Source: Fulvimarina sp039652615 (lineage in GTDB: Bacteria > Pseudomonadota > Alphaproteobacteria > Rhizobiales > Rhizobiaceae). From it: DNA of 64,000 nucleotides. Made by a program: the position numbers and the translations under genes. Position 1 is the stretch's first letter. Each line of letters begins with the position of its first letter. This document shows, in pieces, positions 9,772 to 19,023 of this stretch. The stretch is from NCBI RefSeq assembly GCF_039652615.1, contig NZ_JBDJAC010000013.1, forward strand, positions 43,646 to 107,645. The letters are read 5' to 3'. The notes beneath the pieces were generated by a model. That model saw only the letters and a list, made by a program, of their open reading frames with translations. It searched no databases and was not told the origin of the DNA.

Positions 9772-10527
9772 TCAACCTGCGGCTCTGCGATCACGCTCGG
9801 CGAGGACCCTATCGACCTCGCCGGTCATGGCGATTGAGCCCCGATCAAGGAGAATGGCCGAACGGCACCAGTGCTCAACGATCCAGTCGACGCTCGATGC
9901 AAGGACCAGGATGCCCGCCTGCTTGATGACCGCGTCGAGGCGTGCAAGCGCGCGTTCCGCAAAGCGCTTGTCCCCTGCCAGAACCCATTCGTCCAGGATG
10001 AGAATATCGGGTGCCCGGGCGGTTGCGATCGCGAATGCGAGACGCAGTGCCATGCCGCTCGAATAGGTGCGCAAGGGAAGATGGAGATAGGGGCCGAGTT
10101 CGGTGAACTCGGCGATATCCTCCATGGCCTCGTGAACCTCGGCGGGCTTGAGGCCGAGATGCATGCCGCGCACCAGTAGGTTCTCGATGCCGGTCAGGTC
10201 CGCCTGCATGCCGAGCATGATGTCGAAGACGGTGCCCACGCGCCCGTCGATCGTCACATGCCCCTTCGTCGGTGGATAGATGCCGGCCATCAGGCGCAGA
10301 AGCGTCGTCTTGCCCGCCCCGTTTGCCCCGAGTACGGCGAGCCGGTCGCCATTGGCGAGCGACAGGGATACCTCCCGCAGCGCAGAGATATGAGCATGGC
10401 CATTGGTTTCGCCGCCAACCTCGCCGAACCGCAAAGCCTTACCCACCAGCGCCGCGCGCAGGGATTTCGGTGACGTATGGGCGATCGGAAAGTCGAGATC
10501 GACCGCTTTGAGTTCCAGTCGTGCCAT
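9772..10527 (-). CDS. polysaccharide ABC exporter ATPase (Wzt/KpsT type)
   Basis: 251-residue ATPase of the polysaccharide and teichoic-acid export subfamily (ABC-2 type). Walker A GANGAGKT lies near residue 66, the family-typical GTVFDIMLGMQADLTGIENL follows, then the signature YSSGMALRLAFAIA and Walker B DILILDEW. There is no C-terminal carbohydrate-binding domain like that of E. coli O9a Wzt, so it is closer to KpsT or RfbE-like short forms. It pairs with the permease gene 6 bases upstream on the same strand to move a finished glycan across the inner membrane. The exported polymer is presumably assembled by the glycosyltransferases in this region. Confidence 0.9.
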   Translation of the reverse strand: MARLELKAVDLDFPIAHTSPKSLRAALVGKALRFGEVGGETNGHAHISALREVSLSLANGDRLAVLGANGAGKTTLLRLMAGIYPPTKGHVTIDGRVGTVFDIMLGMQADLTGIENLLVRGMHLGLKPAEVHEAMEDIAEFTELGPYLHLPLRTYSSGMALRLAFAIATARAPDILILDEWVLAGDKRFAERALARLDAVIKQAGILVLASSVDWIVEHWCRSAILLDRGSIAMTGEVDRVLAERDRRAAG

Positions 10528-10533
10528 GTCGGT

Positions 10534-11409
10534 TCAGGTCCACAAAACGAGGGATCGGCGCAGACGTGACGCGACGAACAAGGCAAGGCTCCAGCCGAGG
10601 ACGGCCATCACCGTGCAGACGAGCCAGGGCAAAGGCGAGATCTCGGCGCCGATCAAGGGGTCCCGCACGACGGCAAGAAGGCTGGCGAAGGGATTGAGAT
10701 AGACGAGCGGCATCCAAGGACCAAGCAGTGTCGGCTTCCACAGGATCGGCGTCATGAAGAAGAGCAGCTGGAGAAACGCATTCGTCATCTGCGCGACGTC
10801 GCGATATTTGGCCGAGGACATGCCCAGAAGCAGCGTCAGCCATATCCCGTTGATGAGAACGAGCGCCATGCCGGGGAGAACGAGAAAGATCGAGGCCGTC
10901 GGCATGAGACCGAAGACAAGCGCGACCACCAGAAACACGATCATGTTGTGACCGAGTACGATCATGTTTCGCCAGATTAGCTGGAACACGTAGATGCCGA
11001 TCGGCGCCGGGCTCTCGCGGATGATCCCCGCATTGGAAATAAAGACCTGGGGTGCCTCGGTCAGAAGAGCCGACAGAAAGCCCCAGAGGATAAGGCCAAG
11101 GCATAGGAACGGGATGTACTCCGCCAGCTCCATGCCCAAAAGGAAGCCGTAGAAGAGACCGAGCGCGACGGTGGAGACGGCCATGCTGATGGTGGACCAC
11201 AGGGGGCCGAGCATCGAGCCGCGATATCGCTGGCGGATATCGTACCAGCCAAGACGTCCCCAGAACCACCATTGGCCGGCGGAACGGACCATCTCGCTCG
11301 CGATCCTGCCCATGACCGCTCCAGAGGTCGGCGCAGGACGGTCTGCCCGCCCATTCGATACCGCGCCCGTCTCCTGTGCCAAGACCGTCTCCTGTCTCAC
11401 CCGCTGCAT
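10534..11409 (-). CDS. polysaccharide ABC exporter permease (Wzm/KpsM type)
   Basis: 291-residue ABC-2-type integral membrane protein. After a 45-residue hydrophilic N-terminus comes WFWGRLGWYDIRQRYRGSML, the usual amphipathic entry segment of Wzm/KpsM permeases. About six transmembrane helices follow, with the family block YLNPFASLLAVVRDPLIG near residue 235. It forms the membrane channel for the ATPase encoded 6 bases downstream. A later ATG (residue 33 or 40) could be the true start, because the first 32 residues are unlike the family. The 384-base region upstream is divergent from the RTX protease gene. Confidence 0.9.
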   Translation of the reverse strand: MQRVRQETVLAQETGAVSNGRADRPAPTSGAVMGRIASEMVRSAGQWWFWGRLGWYDIRQRYRGSMLGPLWSTISMAVSTVALGLFYGFLLGMELAEYIPFLCLGLILWGFLSALLTEAPQVFISNAGIIRESPAPIGIYVFQLIWRNMIVLGHNMIVFLVVALVFGLMPTASIFLVLPGMALVLINGIWLTLLLGMSSAKYRDVAQMTNAFLQLLFFMTPILWKPTLLGPWMPLVYLNPFASLLAVVRDPLIGAEISPLPWLVCTVMAVLGWSLALFVASRLRRSLVLWT

Positions 11410-11793
11410 CTCGTCGCGAGACGCCCGATATCGACCGCCCGTGACGACGCTCGGTTCTTAAAAGACGCTCTGCCCCGTTCCGTCCTCCGTATCATGCAGA
11501 CCGGATCGGAACAGATCGAACGTCCTGCCGCTCGAAGCGGCCTGAATCTGGCCGTGCTGTAGACCGTTTGGCCGCAAGGTTCCAGCCCGATCCGTTCACC
11601 TTGTTGGCTCAAAGGCTGGTGACGCCGGGAAGGTCATCGGCATCAACGGCCGGATCGTTCAAGGCAACGAACAGAAAGAGCCCGGATCTTTCAAGCCGCC
11701 TGTTCCCACGCGGTCGCACGAGCCCGAAAAATCACGCAAAAGCCGCCGTTTAGCGCAAAATCATTCAGATAAAATTCATCTGCCCATACGCTT
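11410..11793. other. divergent intergenic region between permease and RTX protease genes
   Basis: Holds no gene I can support. An AT-rich segment around 11755-11785 just before the protease start is the most promoter-like part. No clear -35/-10 pair stands out. Confidence 0.4.
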
Positions 11794-13956
11794 ATGGGGG
11801 ACGATACTTTCAGCGGCATCTTGGGGACCGGTCAAATGATCCTGGACGATCGTGAGCAACTCCAGCACTTTCGCGGCTGTGCCTGTCCGGCCTGCTCGCT
11901 GGATATCGATCGGAAGGTCATGGCAGATCCCGATGGCATCTCCGGAACGGCGAATGCCCATGTCGTGGCGTCGCTCGACGAGATGGCGGATTTTCTGCGG
12001 ATCGGTTACTGGGGCGATGACGGTTCCCGCCACAATCTCGGCTCCACCGGCAACGACCCGAACAATGGCGTTCTCTACTACAATGTCTCGGGGACGGGCG
12101 GGTCCCTTGCCTATAGCGGCGCCAGCGATCTCGACGGTGTGAGCGCCGCACGCGCCGAACTCATCCGCGATGCGTTCGACGTTTACGCCTCCGTGCTCGG
12201 CATCGAGTTCGTCGAGACGACCAGCACGGATACCGACCTCGTCGACTTCTTCTTCACCGACAATCGCAGCGGCGCCTACGCAGGTTCGGTGACGTACCAA
12301 GATGGTTCGGTCTACTATTCCTATGTCAATGTCGCAGCGAGCTGGTCAGGCGGCACCTCCACCTACGACGATTATACGCTGCAGACGATCTTCCACGAGA
12401 TCGGACACGCGCTCGGCCTCGGGCATCAGGGCAATTACAACGGAAGCGGGGGCTACTCGACCTCCGCGCAGTTCCAGAACGACAGCTGGCAGGCGACGAT
12501 GATGTCGTATTTCTCGCAGACCGAGAATACGGCCGTCAACGCCAGCTACGAGTTTCTGCAGACGCCGATGGCGGTCGACTGGATCGCCCTCGACGACATC
12601 TACGGCCAATACGGATACGGCACGGCCAACGCTTTCACGGGCGATACGGTCTACGGCTTCAACACCACGATTTCCGCTGCAGAGAGCCGGATCTGGAACG
12701 CCTATGCGGACTATGCCGACCGAACCGCGTCGACGATCATCGATGCCGGCGGTATCGATACGGTGGATTTCAGCGGCTACAGCGCGAACCAGCGTATTGA
12801 TCTCACGGTGCAGACGGGCGACCAGACCTCGCAGAATACTTCGAATATCGGTGGCCGGATCGGAAATCTGACCCTTGCGGTCGGCACGGTCATCGAGAAT
12901 GCGATCGGCGGCTCCGGCAAGGATATCCTCATCGGCAACGGCGCCGACAATCATCTGATTGGCAATGGGGGAGACGATCTCTTCAATGGAAAAGGCGGAA
13001 ACGATATATTCGACGGCGGCGAAGGCTTTGACCAGGTCGTGTACGACTATGTCTTTTCCTCGTTTACGTTTAGCCTTCTCGACGGAGCCATTCAGGTCGT
13101 CGGAGATGGCATCGACCTGATCCTTAACAGCATCGAGAACATCCAGTTTGCCGATATGGCTTACGGGTTCGAAGAGATCGTCGCTTTGTTCGGCTCCACC
13201 GATCCGACGGGAGACACATCGGGGGACCCATCAGGCACGGGCACCGGCCCTACCCCCGATGGACCCACCACCCCACCTGCTCCTCCGCCGCCTCCAGCAC
13301 CCACCGAAGTTGCTCCTCCAGCAACACCGACACCCCCTGAGGTCGCTCCTCCGACAAATCCAACGCCGGTCCCGGTTGCGCCTCCGACGACACCACCCGA
13401 CACCACCCCTACATTTAGGGTCAACACCGGTGGAGCCGGCGAGAGCGTCCGTGCGACGGCCTATAGCGGTCCGATCAGCGGGATCAATTGGCAATATCTT
13501 GGGTCGGGCGCCGCCAAGGAAGAAATTATCGGAACGGGCCAGGCGGACTTCATCAACGGGCTTGCCGGCGACGACGTGATCTTCGGCGGCGAGGGCAACG
13601 ACATCCTCGATGCCGGGATTGGTTCGGGTTTCCTCAGCGGACAGGGCGGAACCGACACGTTTTTCGTCGACGCGCGCGATGGTCAGGTGGCGTGGTCGAC
13701 GATCGTCGATTTCATTCCGGGCGCGGAGCAGGTGACGATATGGGGCTTCAAGCCCGGCACCTCGCGGGTTTTTTGGGAAAACAATTACGGCGCGGCCGGT
13801 TACGAGGGCGCGACGATCTTCATCGATATCGACGGATCATCCCAGACCGACCGGTCGGGCGTGGACATTGCCGTCACCTTCACCGGACATGGGGTGGGCA
13901 GTCTCGGCTCGAGTTACGAGATGGACGGCCTTCTCTGGTTCAGGCCGGCGGTATGA
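11794..13956 (+). CDS. serralysin-like RTX zinc metalloprotease with a second RTX module
   Basis: 720-residue secreted endopeptidase of the M10B type. The zinc site HEIGHALGLGH spans residues 201-211, with the Met-turn MMSYFSQ about 25 residues later. An M10 C-terminal/RTX section follows, with calcium-binding nonapeptides such as GGSGKDILIG, GNGGDDLFNG and GKGGNDIFDG (about 375-415). A Pro/Thr-rich linker (about 485-540) then leads to a second RTX-like module with GLAGDDVIFGGEGNDILDAG. No N-terminal Sec signal is seen, consistent with type I secretion by the nearby HlyB/HlyD pair. The start may instead be the ATG at 11836, which has GGGGA 8 bases upstream. A palindromic repeat follows the stop. 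Confidence 0.92.
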   Translation: MGDDTFSGILGTGQMILDDREQLQHFRGCACPACSLDIDRKVMADPDGISGTANAHVVASLDEMADFLRIGYWGDDGSRHNLGSTGNDPNNGVLYYNVSGTGGSLAYSGASDLDGVSAARAELIRDAFDVYASVLGIEFVETTSTDTDLVDFFFTDNRSGAYAGSVTYQDGSVYYSYVNVAASWSGGTSTYDDYTLQTIFHEIGHALGLGHQGNYNGSGGYSTSAQFQNDSWQATMMSYFSQTENTAVNASYEFLQTPMAVDWIALDDIYGQYGYGTANAFTGDTVYGFNTTISAAESRIWNAYADYADRTASTIIDAGGIDTVDFSGYSANQRIDLTVQTGDQTSQNTSNIGGRIGNLTLAVGTVIENAIGGSGKDILIGNGADNHLIGNGGDDLFNGKGGNDIFDGGEGFDQVVYDYVFSSFTFSLLDGAIQVVGDGIDLILNSIENIQFADMAYGFEEIVALFGSTDPTGDTSGDPSGTGTGPTPDGPTTPPAPPPPPAPTEVAPPATPTPPEVAPPTNPTPVPVAPPTTPPDTTPTFRVNTGGAGESVRATAYSGPISGINWQYLGSGAAKEEIIGTGQADFINGLAGDDVIFGGEGNDILDAGIGSGFLSGQGGTDTFFVDARDGQVAWSTIVDFIPGAEQVTIWGFKPGTSRVFWENNYGAAGYEGATIFIDIDGSSQTDRSGVDIAVTFTGHGVGSLGSSYEMDGLLWFRPAV

Positions 13957-13970
13957 GGCCAGCGGTCTTT

Positions 13971-14003
13971 TGAAACCAACGGTTTCAGGGGACCGCCGGA
14001 TAT
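13971..14003 (+). repeat. copy of dispersed intergenic palindrome (GAAACC-N3-GGTTTC ... CCGCCGG)
   Basis: Directly after the protease stop lies GAAACCAACGGTTTC, a 6-bp inverted repeat with a 3-base loop. It is followed by GACCGCCGGATAT. The same order, palindrome then GTCCGCCGGTAT, is seen at 61778-61809, and a degenerate version at 53482-53503. It may act as a weak terminator or be a REP-like element. Confidence 0.5.
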
Positions 14004-14009
14004 CAGCCA

Positions 14010-15161
14010 TCAGCCGGCGCGCTCGACCCGCTCCACCACGTCGTCTGCGAGCGCCAGCGAGGACGTCAGCCCCGGGGATTCGATCCCGAAGAGGTTGATG
14101 AGGCCGGGGACGCCGTGTTCGGCTTCGTCCTGGATGAGAAAGTCGGCCGCCGGCTCGCCGGGACCGCTGAGCTTGGGGCGGATGCCGCTATAGGCCGGAA
14201 CGAGGCTTTCGTCCGGCAGCGCCGGCCAATAGCGCCGGATACTGGCGTAAAAACCGTCCGAGCGTCGGGGATCGACCCGATAGTCGAACGCTGCGGGTCC
14301 GGCTTCCGGCTTGCGCATCGGGGTCTCCGGAAGCCATTCAACATCCGGGCCGAACCGGGCATCGCCCATCAGATCGAGCGTCAGGTGAACGCCGAGACCG
14401 CCATCTTCCGGCACCGGATAGATCAGCCGCGAAAACGGCGCGCGCAGACCGGACAGCGCATAATAGTTTCCCTTGGCGAAACGGCATTTCGGCAGAGAGC
14501 CGGGCCGCGCGCCCTCGACTGCCCCGGCAACCGCCCAGGCACCGAGCCCGGCTGCGTTGACAAGCGCGCCGCAGGCGATCTGCATCGGCTCGGCCCCGCC
14601 GACATCGAGGACGATCTGCCCGTCCTCGGCAAAGGCCGCGCGCACCGGGCTACGGAACGCGATCATCGCACCGTGATCCTCGGCCTCGCCACGCAGTGAC
14701 AGCATCAGCGCATGGCTGTCGATAATGCCGGTGGAAGGAGACAGGAGCGCGCCCCGGCAGGCGAGCGCCGGTTCCATGGTCTGTGCCTCGGCCTGGCTGA
14801 CGAAGGCGAGATCGGTAACGCCGTTCGCCTCGGCGCGGCTGCGAATGGTTTCCAGCGCGGAAAGCTGCGCCTCGTCGGTTGCCACGATCAGCTTGCCGAG
14901 CCGGCGGTGCGGCACGCCCCGTTCCGCGCAATAGGCATAGAGCCGCTCGCGGCCCGACACGCAGAACCGCGCTTTCAGGGACCCGGCCGGATAATAGATG
15001 CCGGCATGGATGACCTCGGAATTGCGCGAGCTCGTCCCCGTGCCGATCGCCGCCTCCGCCTCGATCACCACCACCTCGCGCCCCGTCCTGGCGAGCGCCC
15101 TTGCTATGGCAAGACCGACCACACCTGCTCCGACGACCACGCAATCGACACGGTCCATCAC
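14010..15161 (-). CDS. FAD-dependent oxidoreductase, L-2-hydroxyglutarate dehydrogenase-like
   Basis: 383-residue flavoprotein of the DAO family closest in pattern to LhgO/L2HGDH, which oxidises L-2-hydroxyglutarate to 2-oxoglutarate and passes electrons to the quinone pool. The N-terminal dinucleotide fold VVVGAGVVGLAIARALA (residues 8-24) is followed by the acidic strand VVVIEAE and the family hallmark SSRNSEVIHAGIYYP. Later blocks are FAKGNYYAL, GLGVHLTLDLMGDARFGPDVEW and FGIESPGLTSSLAL near the C-terminus, where FAD binds. It is convergent with the protease and has no obvious link to polysaccharide synthesis; it looks like a passenger metabolic gene. Confidence 0.85.
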   Translation of the reverse strand: MMDRVDCVVVGAGVVGLAIARALARTGREVVVIEAEAAIGTGTSSRNSEVIHAGIYYPAGSLKARFCVSGRERLYAYCAERGVPHRRLGKLIVATDEAQLSALETIRSRAEANGVTDLAFVSQAEAQTMEPALACRGALLSPSTGIIDSHALMLSLRGEAEDHGAMIAFRSPVRAAFAEDGQIVLDVGGAEPMQIACGALVNAAGLGAWAVAGAVEGARPGSLPKCRFAKGNYYALSGLRAPFSRLIYPVPEDGGLGVHLTLDLMGDARFGPDVEWLPETPMRKPEAGPAAFDYRVDPRRSDGFYASIRRYWPALPDESLVPAYSGIRPKLSGPGEPAADFLIQDEAEHGVPGLINLFGIESPGLTSSLALADDVVERVERAG

Positions 15162-15321
15162 CCACTCCTTCGACTGACGAGAGTTCCTCTACACCATCGC
15201 CCCGGCGAAGGGATATGCCGTCCGCCCCAAGCCCCGCCTTTAAATCGAGGCCAAACTTATCCCCGGTACACCGGCGTTGATCGACACTGGCGCGTGAGAG
15301 AATTCACATGCGAGGACGATA

Positions 15322-15474
15322 ATGACCGACGGCACCCCTTCGATCGGCCTGCCCTACATCATGGCGAGCCAGGCCCAGAAGCACGTGACCCACAATGCAC
15401 TTATCGAAGCGATGTGGCAGACCGACGCCGATCTGAAGGCACGCGTGACCGCGCTGGAGGGTAAAAGTGGCTGA
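15322..15474 (+). pseudogene. truncated DUF2793 protein, N-terminal stub only
   Basis: A 50-codon frame whose N-terminus reads IGLPYIMASQAQKHVTHN, the diagnostic start of DUF2793 proteins, which are linked to phage tails and gene transfer agents and are normally several hundred residues long. Here the frame ends after ARVTALEGKSG. Fourteen bases later comes a sequence (15488-15506) that matches, with one mismatch, the DNA just beyond the stop of the IS3 transposase remnant at 2769-2787. The most economical reading is that an insertion sequence interrupted the gene and later decayed. It may not be expressed. Confidence 0.7.
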
Positions 15475-15487
15475 TGCCGAGTTGAAC

Positions 15488-15506
15488 CGAAAATGCTCTC
15501 CACTTT
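15488..15506 (+). repeat. putative IS terminal sequence shared with 2769-2787
   Basis: CGAAAATGCTCTCCACTTT here is the reverse complement, with one mismatch, of the 19 bases at 2769-2787 that flank the 3' end of the IS3-family transposase remnant. It sits between the DUF2793 stub and the next gene, so it probably marks an old insertion-sequence end. Confidence 0.5.
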
Positions 15507-15521
15507 TGCAAGACAAGCACC

Positions 15522-17048
15522 TCACGGCTCGATGCCGAGGCGTCTCCAGAGATCGAGCCTTGCAGCGACGGCGCCGGTATTGGCTCTCGAACCGGTCAGC
15601 TGGTCGAGACTGCCGCCCTCGGGCAGAACCGTGAGGACATGGTCGGCGATGGCGTCCGCGAGATGGCGCGCAAACGCCGCCTCGCTCTCGCCGGGCCGCT
15701 CTCGCCACGAACGGTAAAGCAGCTGATCGACCGGATCGATCGGCAGCGCTCCGGACAGAAGCGGCGAGGCGAGAAAGGCGGTCTCCACGGGCTTCGGCGT
15801 CTCGTCCAGAAGAGCGGCGTTGAGGCGCCGGGTCCGCGCCGTCAGATCGTCGGTAACCGTTTCGGCCCTTCGGCAGGGATGGGCCCTGCCGGAATGGACG
15901 AGCAGCGTCAGATAATCGAGCCAGTTCTCCTGTGTGAAAGCAACGCTTCGCCCGATCTCGTCGACGCTCTTCGGTCCCCCGCGCAATGTCGTCCAGACAT
16001 TGCGGGCCATCTCCTCGGAATAGCGGATCTCGCCGACCGGAATGGAAAAGGCCGTCGGGGGCTGGGGAAAGTCGGCGATGGCGGTGAATTGCGTTCGCGA
16101 CAGGTGCCGAAGCCGCTCGTCGGGCGAGATCCGCTCGGCGCCACGGCCCCAGACATCGCGCCGAAACACCGTGTTGGTGATGAGATCGCGCACATATTCC
16201 TTCAACCGCCAGTCGGAGATCGCCGCGAGCAGGGTCTGCAGCTCGCCCGACATCACGAAGCGGTCGACGTTATTGGAAAACAGGGTCGATCCGACATAGC
16301 CGAGCTTGGCCGGCGCGAGCGCATCGGCGACATCCGGAAAGGCGTGCGGCGTCCAGCTCTGATTGAGGTATTCGTGCGCCAGATAGCGCACGTCCTGGCT
16401 TCCGATGCGTTTCAGATGAGCGGAAAAGCCCTCATGGGCCGCGAAATAGCCGGCCTTCGCCTCGCTCAGTTGCCGGGCGAACTCGATCGCCTCGCCAATC
16501 CTCTGATCGCTGCGCCCCCTGGCTTCCTCGGCCTTCGCGCGCAAAAGCCGCTGGAGCGGCATGAGGGGAGCCCAGCCCGGCATTGCATTATAGCTGAGAA
16601 AGACGAGACCACCGGGCGCGACGAATTTCGACAGGATAGAGACGATGTGATCGCGATTGGACGCGCTCACCCAGCTGAAGACACCGTGCAGAGCGACGAA
16701 GTCGAAGGGCTCGTGGCGCGCAGTGTCGGCCGAAAAGCTCTCGAAATCGGTTTCGCGCACCTCGACATTGTCGAGACCCGCGGCTTCGATCAGCCGGCGG
16801 GCGGAGGCGACGTGTTCGGGATTGAAGTCGATCCCGAGAAAGGTGGAATCGGGATGGGAGGCGGCGGCCGTGATCAGGCTGAGAGCGCGTCCGCAGCCAA
16901 GCTCCAGATAACGGAAGGGCCTATCGGGATCAGGCGGCCGAAAGCCCTGAAGAAGCGCCGTCAGCGCCAGATAGCGGGGCGTCAGTTCGCGAAAGTGGGT
17001 CCGGGTGTATCCGACATCCGTGATATAGCCTTGTCCCCAATCGCTCAT
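15522..17048 (-). CDS. SAM-dependent methyltransferase with C-terminal regulatory domain
   Basis: 508-residue protein starting at ATG 17048 (MSDWGQGYITDVGYTRTHF), which overlaps the stop of the upstream glycosyltransferase by ATGA. The class I methyltransferase fold occupies the first 200 residues: motif I YLELGCGRALSL, the acidic strand FLGIDFNP, and FDFVALHGVFSWV. The rest matches the methyltransferase regulatory domain type (PF10119-like), recognised by YLAHEYLNQSWTPHAF and FRRDVWGRG. Such two-domain enzymes occur in surface-glycan and lipopolysaccharide clusters. It probably methylates a glycan or lipid-linked intermediate; the target is unknown. It is the last gene of a three-gene overlapping operon (18888 to 15522). 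Confidence 0.85.
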   Translation of the reverse strand: MSDWGQGYITDVGYTRTHFRELTPRYLALTALLQGFRPPDPDRPFRYLELGCGRALSLITAAASHPDSTFLGIDFNPEHVASARRLIEAAGLDNVEVRETDFESFSADTARHEPFDFVALHGVFSWVSASNRDHIVSILSKFVAPGGLVFLSYNAMPGWAPLMPLQRLLRAKAEEARGRSDQRIGEAIEFARQLSEAKAGYFAAHEGFSAHLKRIGSQDVRYLAHEYLNQSWTPHAFPDVADALAPAKLGYVGSTLFSNNVDRFVMSGELQTLLAAISDWRLKEYVRDLITNTVFRRDVWGRGAERISPDERLRHLSRTQFTAIADFPQPPTAFSIPVGEIRYSEEMARNVWTTLRGGPKSVDEIGRSVAFTQENWLDYLTLLVHSGRAHPCRRAETVTDDLTARTRRLNAALLDETPKPVETAFLASPLLSGALPIDPVDQLLYRSWRERPGESEAAFARHLADAIADHVLTVLPEGGSLDQLTGSRANTGAVAARLDLWRRLGIEP

Positions 17049-18268
17049 ACCGTCTTTCCCTGCCGAACATCGTCGATGAGCTTCAGGTAGCGAGGAAGCG
17101 AGACCGTCTCCAGGTCGAAGCTCTCGATGCAACGCTCGCGGGCCTTTCTGCGAAGCGGGGCGTAGGCCTCGGGGTTCGCAAGGACGTCGACGAGACGCTC
17201 CGTCAGCCCCTCGATATCGTGAAAATCAAACAGAAGGCCGTTTTCCCCGTCCGTGATCACCTCCTCGACCGGCTGCGTCTTCGAGGCGAGAAGGAGGCAT
17301 CCGCTGCTCAACGCCTCGAGGCAGGACCAGGAGAGAACGAAGGGAAAGGTGAGATAGACGTGGACGGCCGAGACCTTCAGGATGCCGACATACTGTTCGT
17401 AGGGAAGATGGCCGAGAAAATGGACCCGGGACAGATCGAGCCCGGCACCGACCTCGTCGAGAAGGACGTCCTTCCAGGAGCGTCCGCTCTTGTGGTGCGA
17501 GCCGTAGCTGACCCCTTCGGCCCCGACGATCAGGACGCGGGCATTGGGGCGGCGGCGCAAGACCTCGGGCAGGGCCCGCATGAAGATATGGAAGCCGCGA
17601 TAGGGCTCCAGATTGCGCGCCACATAGGTGATGATCTCCTCGCCCGCGTTGAACCGCTCGCCCTTGGCAATCAACAGCGCCTCTGGATCGGGCGCTGCGC
17701 GAACGGTGTCGACGCCTTCGTGGAGGACGGTGATGCGCTCCTGCATATAGGCGGGAAAGCCCGATTTCTGCCAGGCCGTCGGCGTCACGCCCCAGTCGGC
17801 AGTCTGGAAGGCGAGAAGCGGGATGGCGTTCTTGGCCCTGATTCGCGGCGGATCGTCCTCGTTGACGATCGCATCCCGGTCGAAACCGACATCGGCACCG
17901 TCATAGCGGTAGAAGAACTCGAAATAGGCGAGCACCGGCGTCTGCGGCCAGATATCCTTCAGGAAAAGCGTCTCGCCCCATCCGCAGTGGCCGACGACCA
18001 CATCGGGATGAAAGCCTTCGGCGCGCAGGCTCCGGCAGGCCTCGTAGACGGCCTGTCCGTTGAGGACGCCGAATTCGAGATCCGACAGGTAGTGATGGGT
18101 TTCGGGCGAGGGCGAGCGATGGCGCTGATAGACGCGCACATCGACCCCCGGAAGAGGCTTCATGAGAGACTGGGTCAGAAAGACGACGCGGTGTTCCTGC
18201 GAAACGAGGCGCAGCGCCACATGGGCGAACTGGGCCGGCGCATTCTGATGCACGAACAGGACATTCAT
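17045..18268 (-). CDS. family 4 glycosyltransferase (GT-B fold)
   Basis: 407-residue retaining glycosyltransferase. The N-terminal half begins MNVLFVHQNAPAQFAHVA, as in a known group of GT4 enzymes next to methyltransferases. The C-terminal Rossmann domain carries VARNLEPYRGFHIFMRALP and the donor-binding stretch CLEALSSGCLLLASKTQPVEEVI with the family's Glu residues, then GENGLLFDF. It should transfer a sugar from a nucleotide donor onto a polysaccharide or protein acceptor in the cytosol. It overlaps both neighbours by four bases (ATGA), so the three genes are translationally coupled. Donor and acceptor are unknown. Confidence 0.88.
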   Translation of the reverse strand: MNVLFVHQNAPAQFAHVALRLVSQEHRVVFLTQSLMKPLPGVDVRVYQRHRSPSPETHHYLSDLEFGVLNGQAVYEACRSLRAEGFHPDVVVGHCGWGETLFLKDIWPQTPVLAYFEFFYRYDGADVGFDRDAIVNEDDPPRIRAKNAIPLLAFQTADWGVTPTAWQKSGFPAYMQERITVLHEGVDTVRAAPDPEALLIAKGERFNAGEEIITYVARNLEPYRGFHIFMRALPEVLRRRPNARVLIVGAEGVSYGSHHKSGRSWKDVLLDEVGAGLDLSRVHFLGHLPYEQYVGILKVSAVHVYLTFPFVLSWSCLEALSSGCLLLASKTQPVEEVITDGENGLLFDFHDIEGLTERLVDVLANPEAYAPLRRKARERCIESFDLETVSLPRYLKLIDDVRQGKTV

Positions 18269-18888
18269 ATGCCGGGCGTCTCGCCATAGGTGCGCAGGTC
18301 GTCGGACCAGTCGCCGAGAGGCTTGGTCGCCTTGGCCTGGATTTCGAAATGGGTCGTCCGCTGGACGACGACCGGATCGAAGCCCGCCTTGTGCAGGTCC
18401 TCCCCGAGGCGGTTGGGCGTGAAACCGCTGCGATGGGCCATGGCCGTGCGCCCGGCCGCGATCGATGCGCCATGGCCGTAAAGAATATCGTGCGGCGTGA
18501 TGGGACCTGCCGGAGAGGTATAGAGTGGTTCGGTAAGCCCGCCCGCAGCCACCGCGCGGGCGGCGGCCTCCACATCCGGCACGAAGGCGAAGAGCGTGCC
18601 CCCGCGTTTCAGGACCCGGAAGATTTCACGGGCGGCCGTCTCCGTTTCATGGGCAAAGAGATGTTCCAGAATATGGGAGCACCAGACGGCGTCGAAGCTG
18701 TCGCTCTGCAGGGCGGACAGATCGGTCGCCGTCGCCACCACGTCCGGGGCAACGTTCGGATCGACGTCGGCGCGCACGACCTGCCAATTGCCGCCGCTGA
18801 CGAACTGGGCCGTGAAGCGATCGTCCGCCCCCGGCGGTCCGCTTCCCACATTGAGCACTTTGGGCAGGGGATGCTCTTCCAGGGTCAT
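18265..18888 (-). CDS. class I SAM-dependent methyltransferase (type 11)
   Basis: 207-residue small methyltransferase. Motif I is the variant VLNVGSGPPG (residues 11-20). The acidic strand VVRADVD and the post-motif FDAVWCSHILEHLF are typical of Methyltransf_11 proteins, and LKRGGTLFAFVPDVEAAA gives motif III. Its start codon has AAGGA upstream. It opens the overlapping operon methyltransferase, GT4, methyltransferase. A sugar or O-antigen substrate is inferred from context only. Confidence 0.85.
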   Translation of the reverse strand: MTLEEHPLPKVLNVGSGPPGADDRFTAQFVSGGNWQVVRADVDPNVAPDVVATATDLSALQSDSFDAVWCSHILEHLFAHETETAAREIFRVLKRGGTLFAFVPDVEAAARAVAAGGLTEPLYTSPAGPITPHDILYGHGASIAAGRTAMAHRSGFTPNRLGEDLHKAGFDPVVVQRTTHFEIQAKATKPLGDWSDDLRTYGETPGI

Positions 18889-19023
18889 GGAGGATCGTTT
18901 CCTTGAAAAGGTTGATGGCGCAAAATCCTGCGACGAGGCTTGCGCGTGGCCGAGCCGGGTATGGCGATTCCAAGGCCGCCGTCCTGACCCTACCGCGAGC
19001 TCTCACCGCGATCGCAGGTGCGA

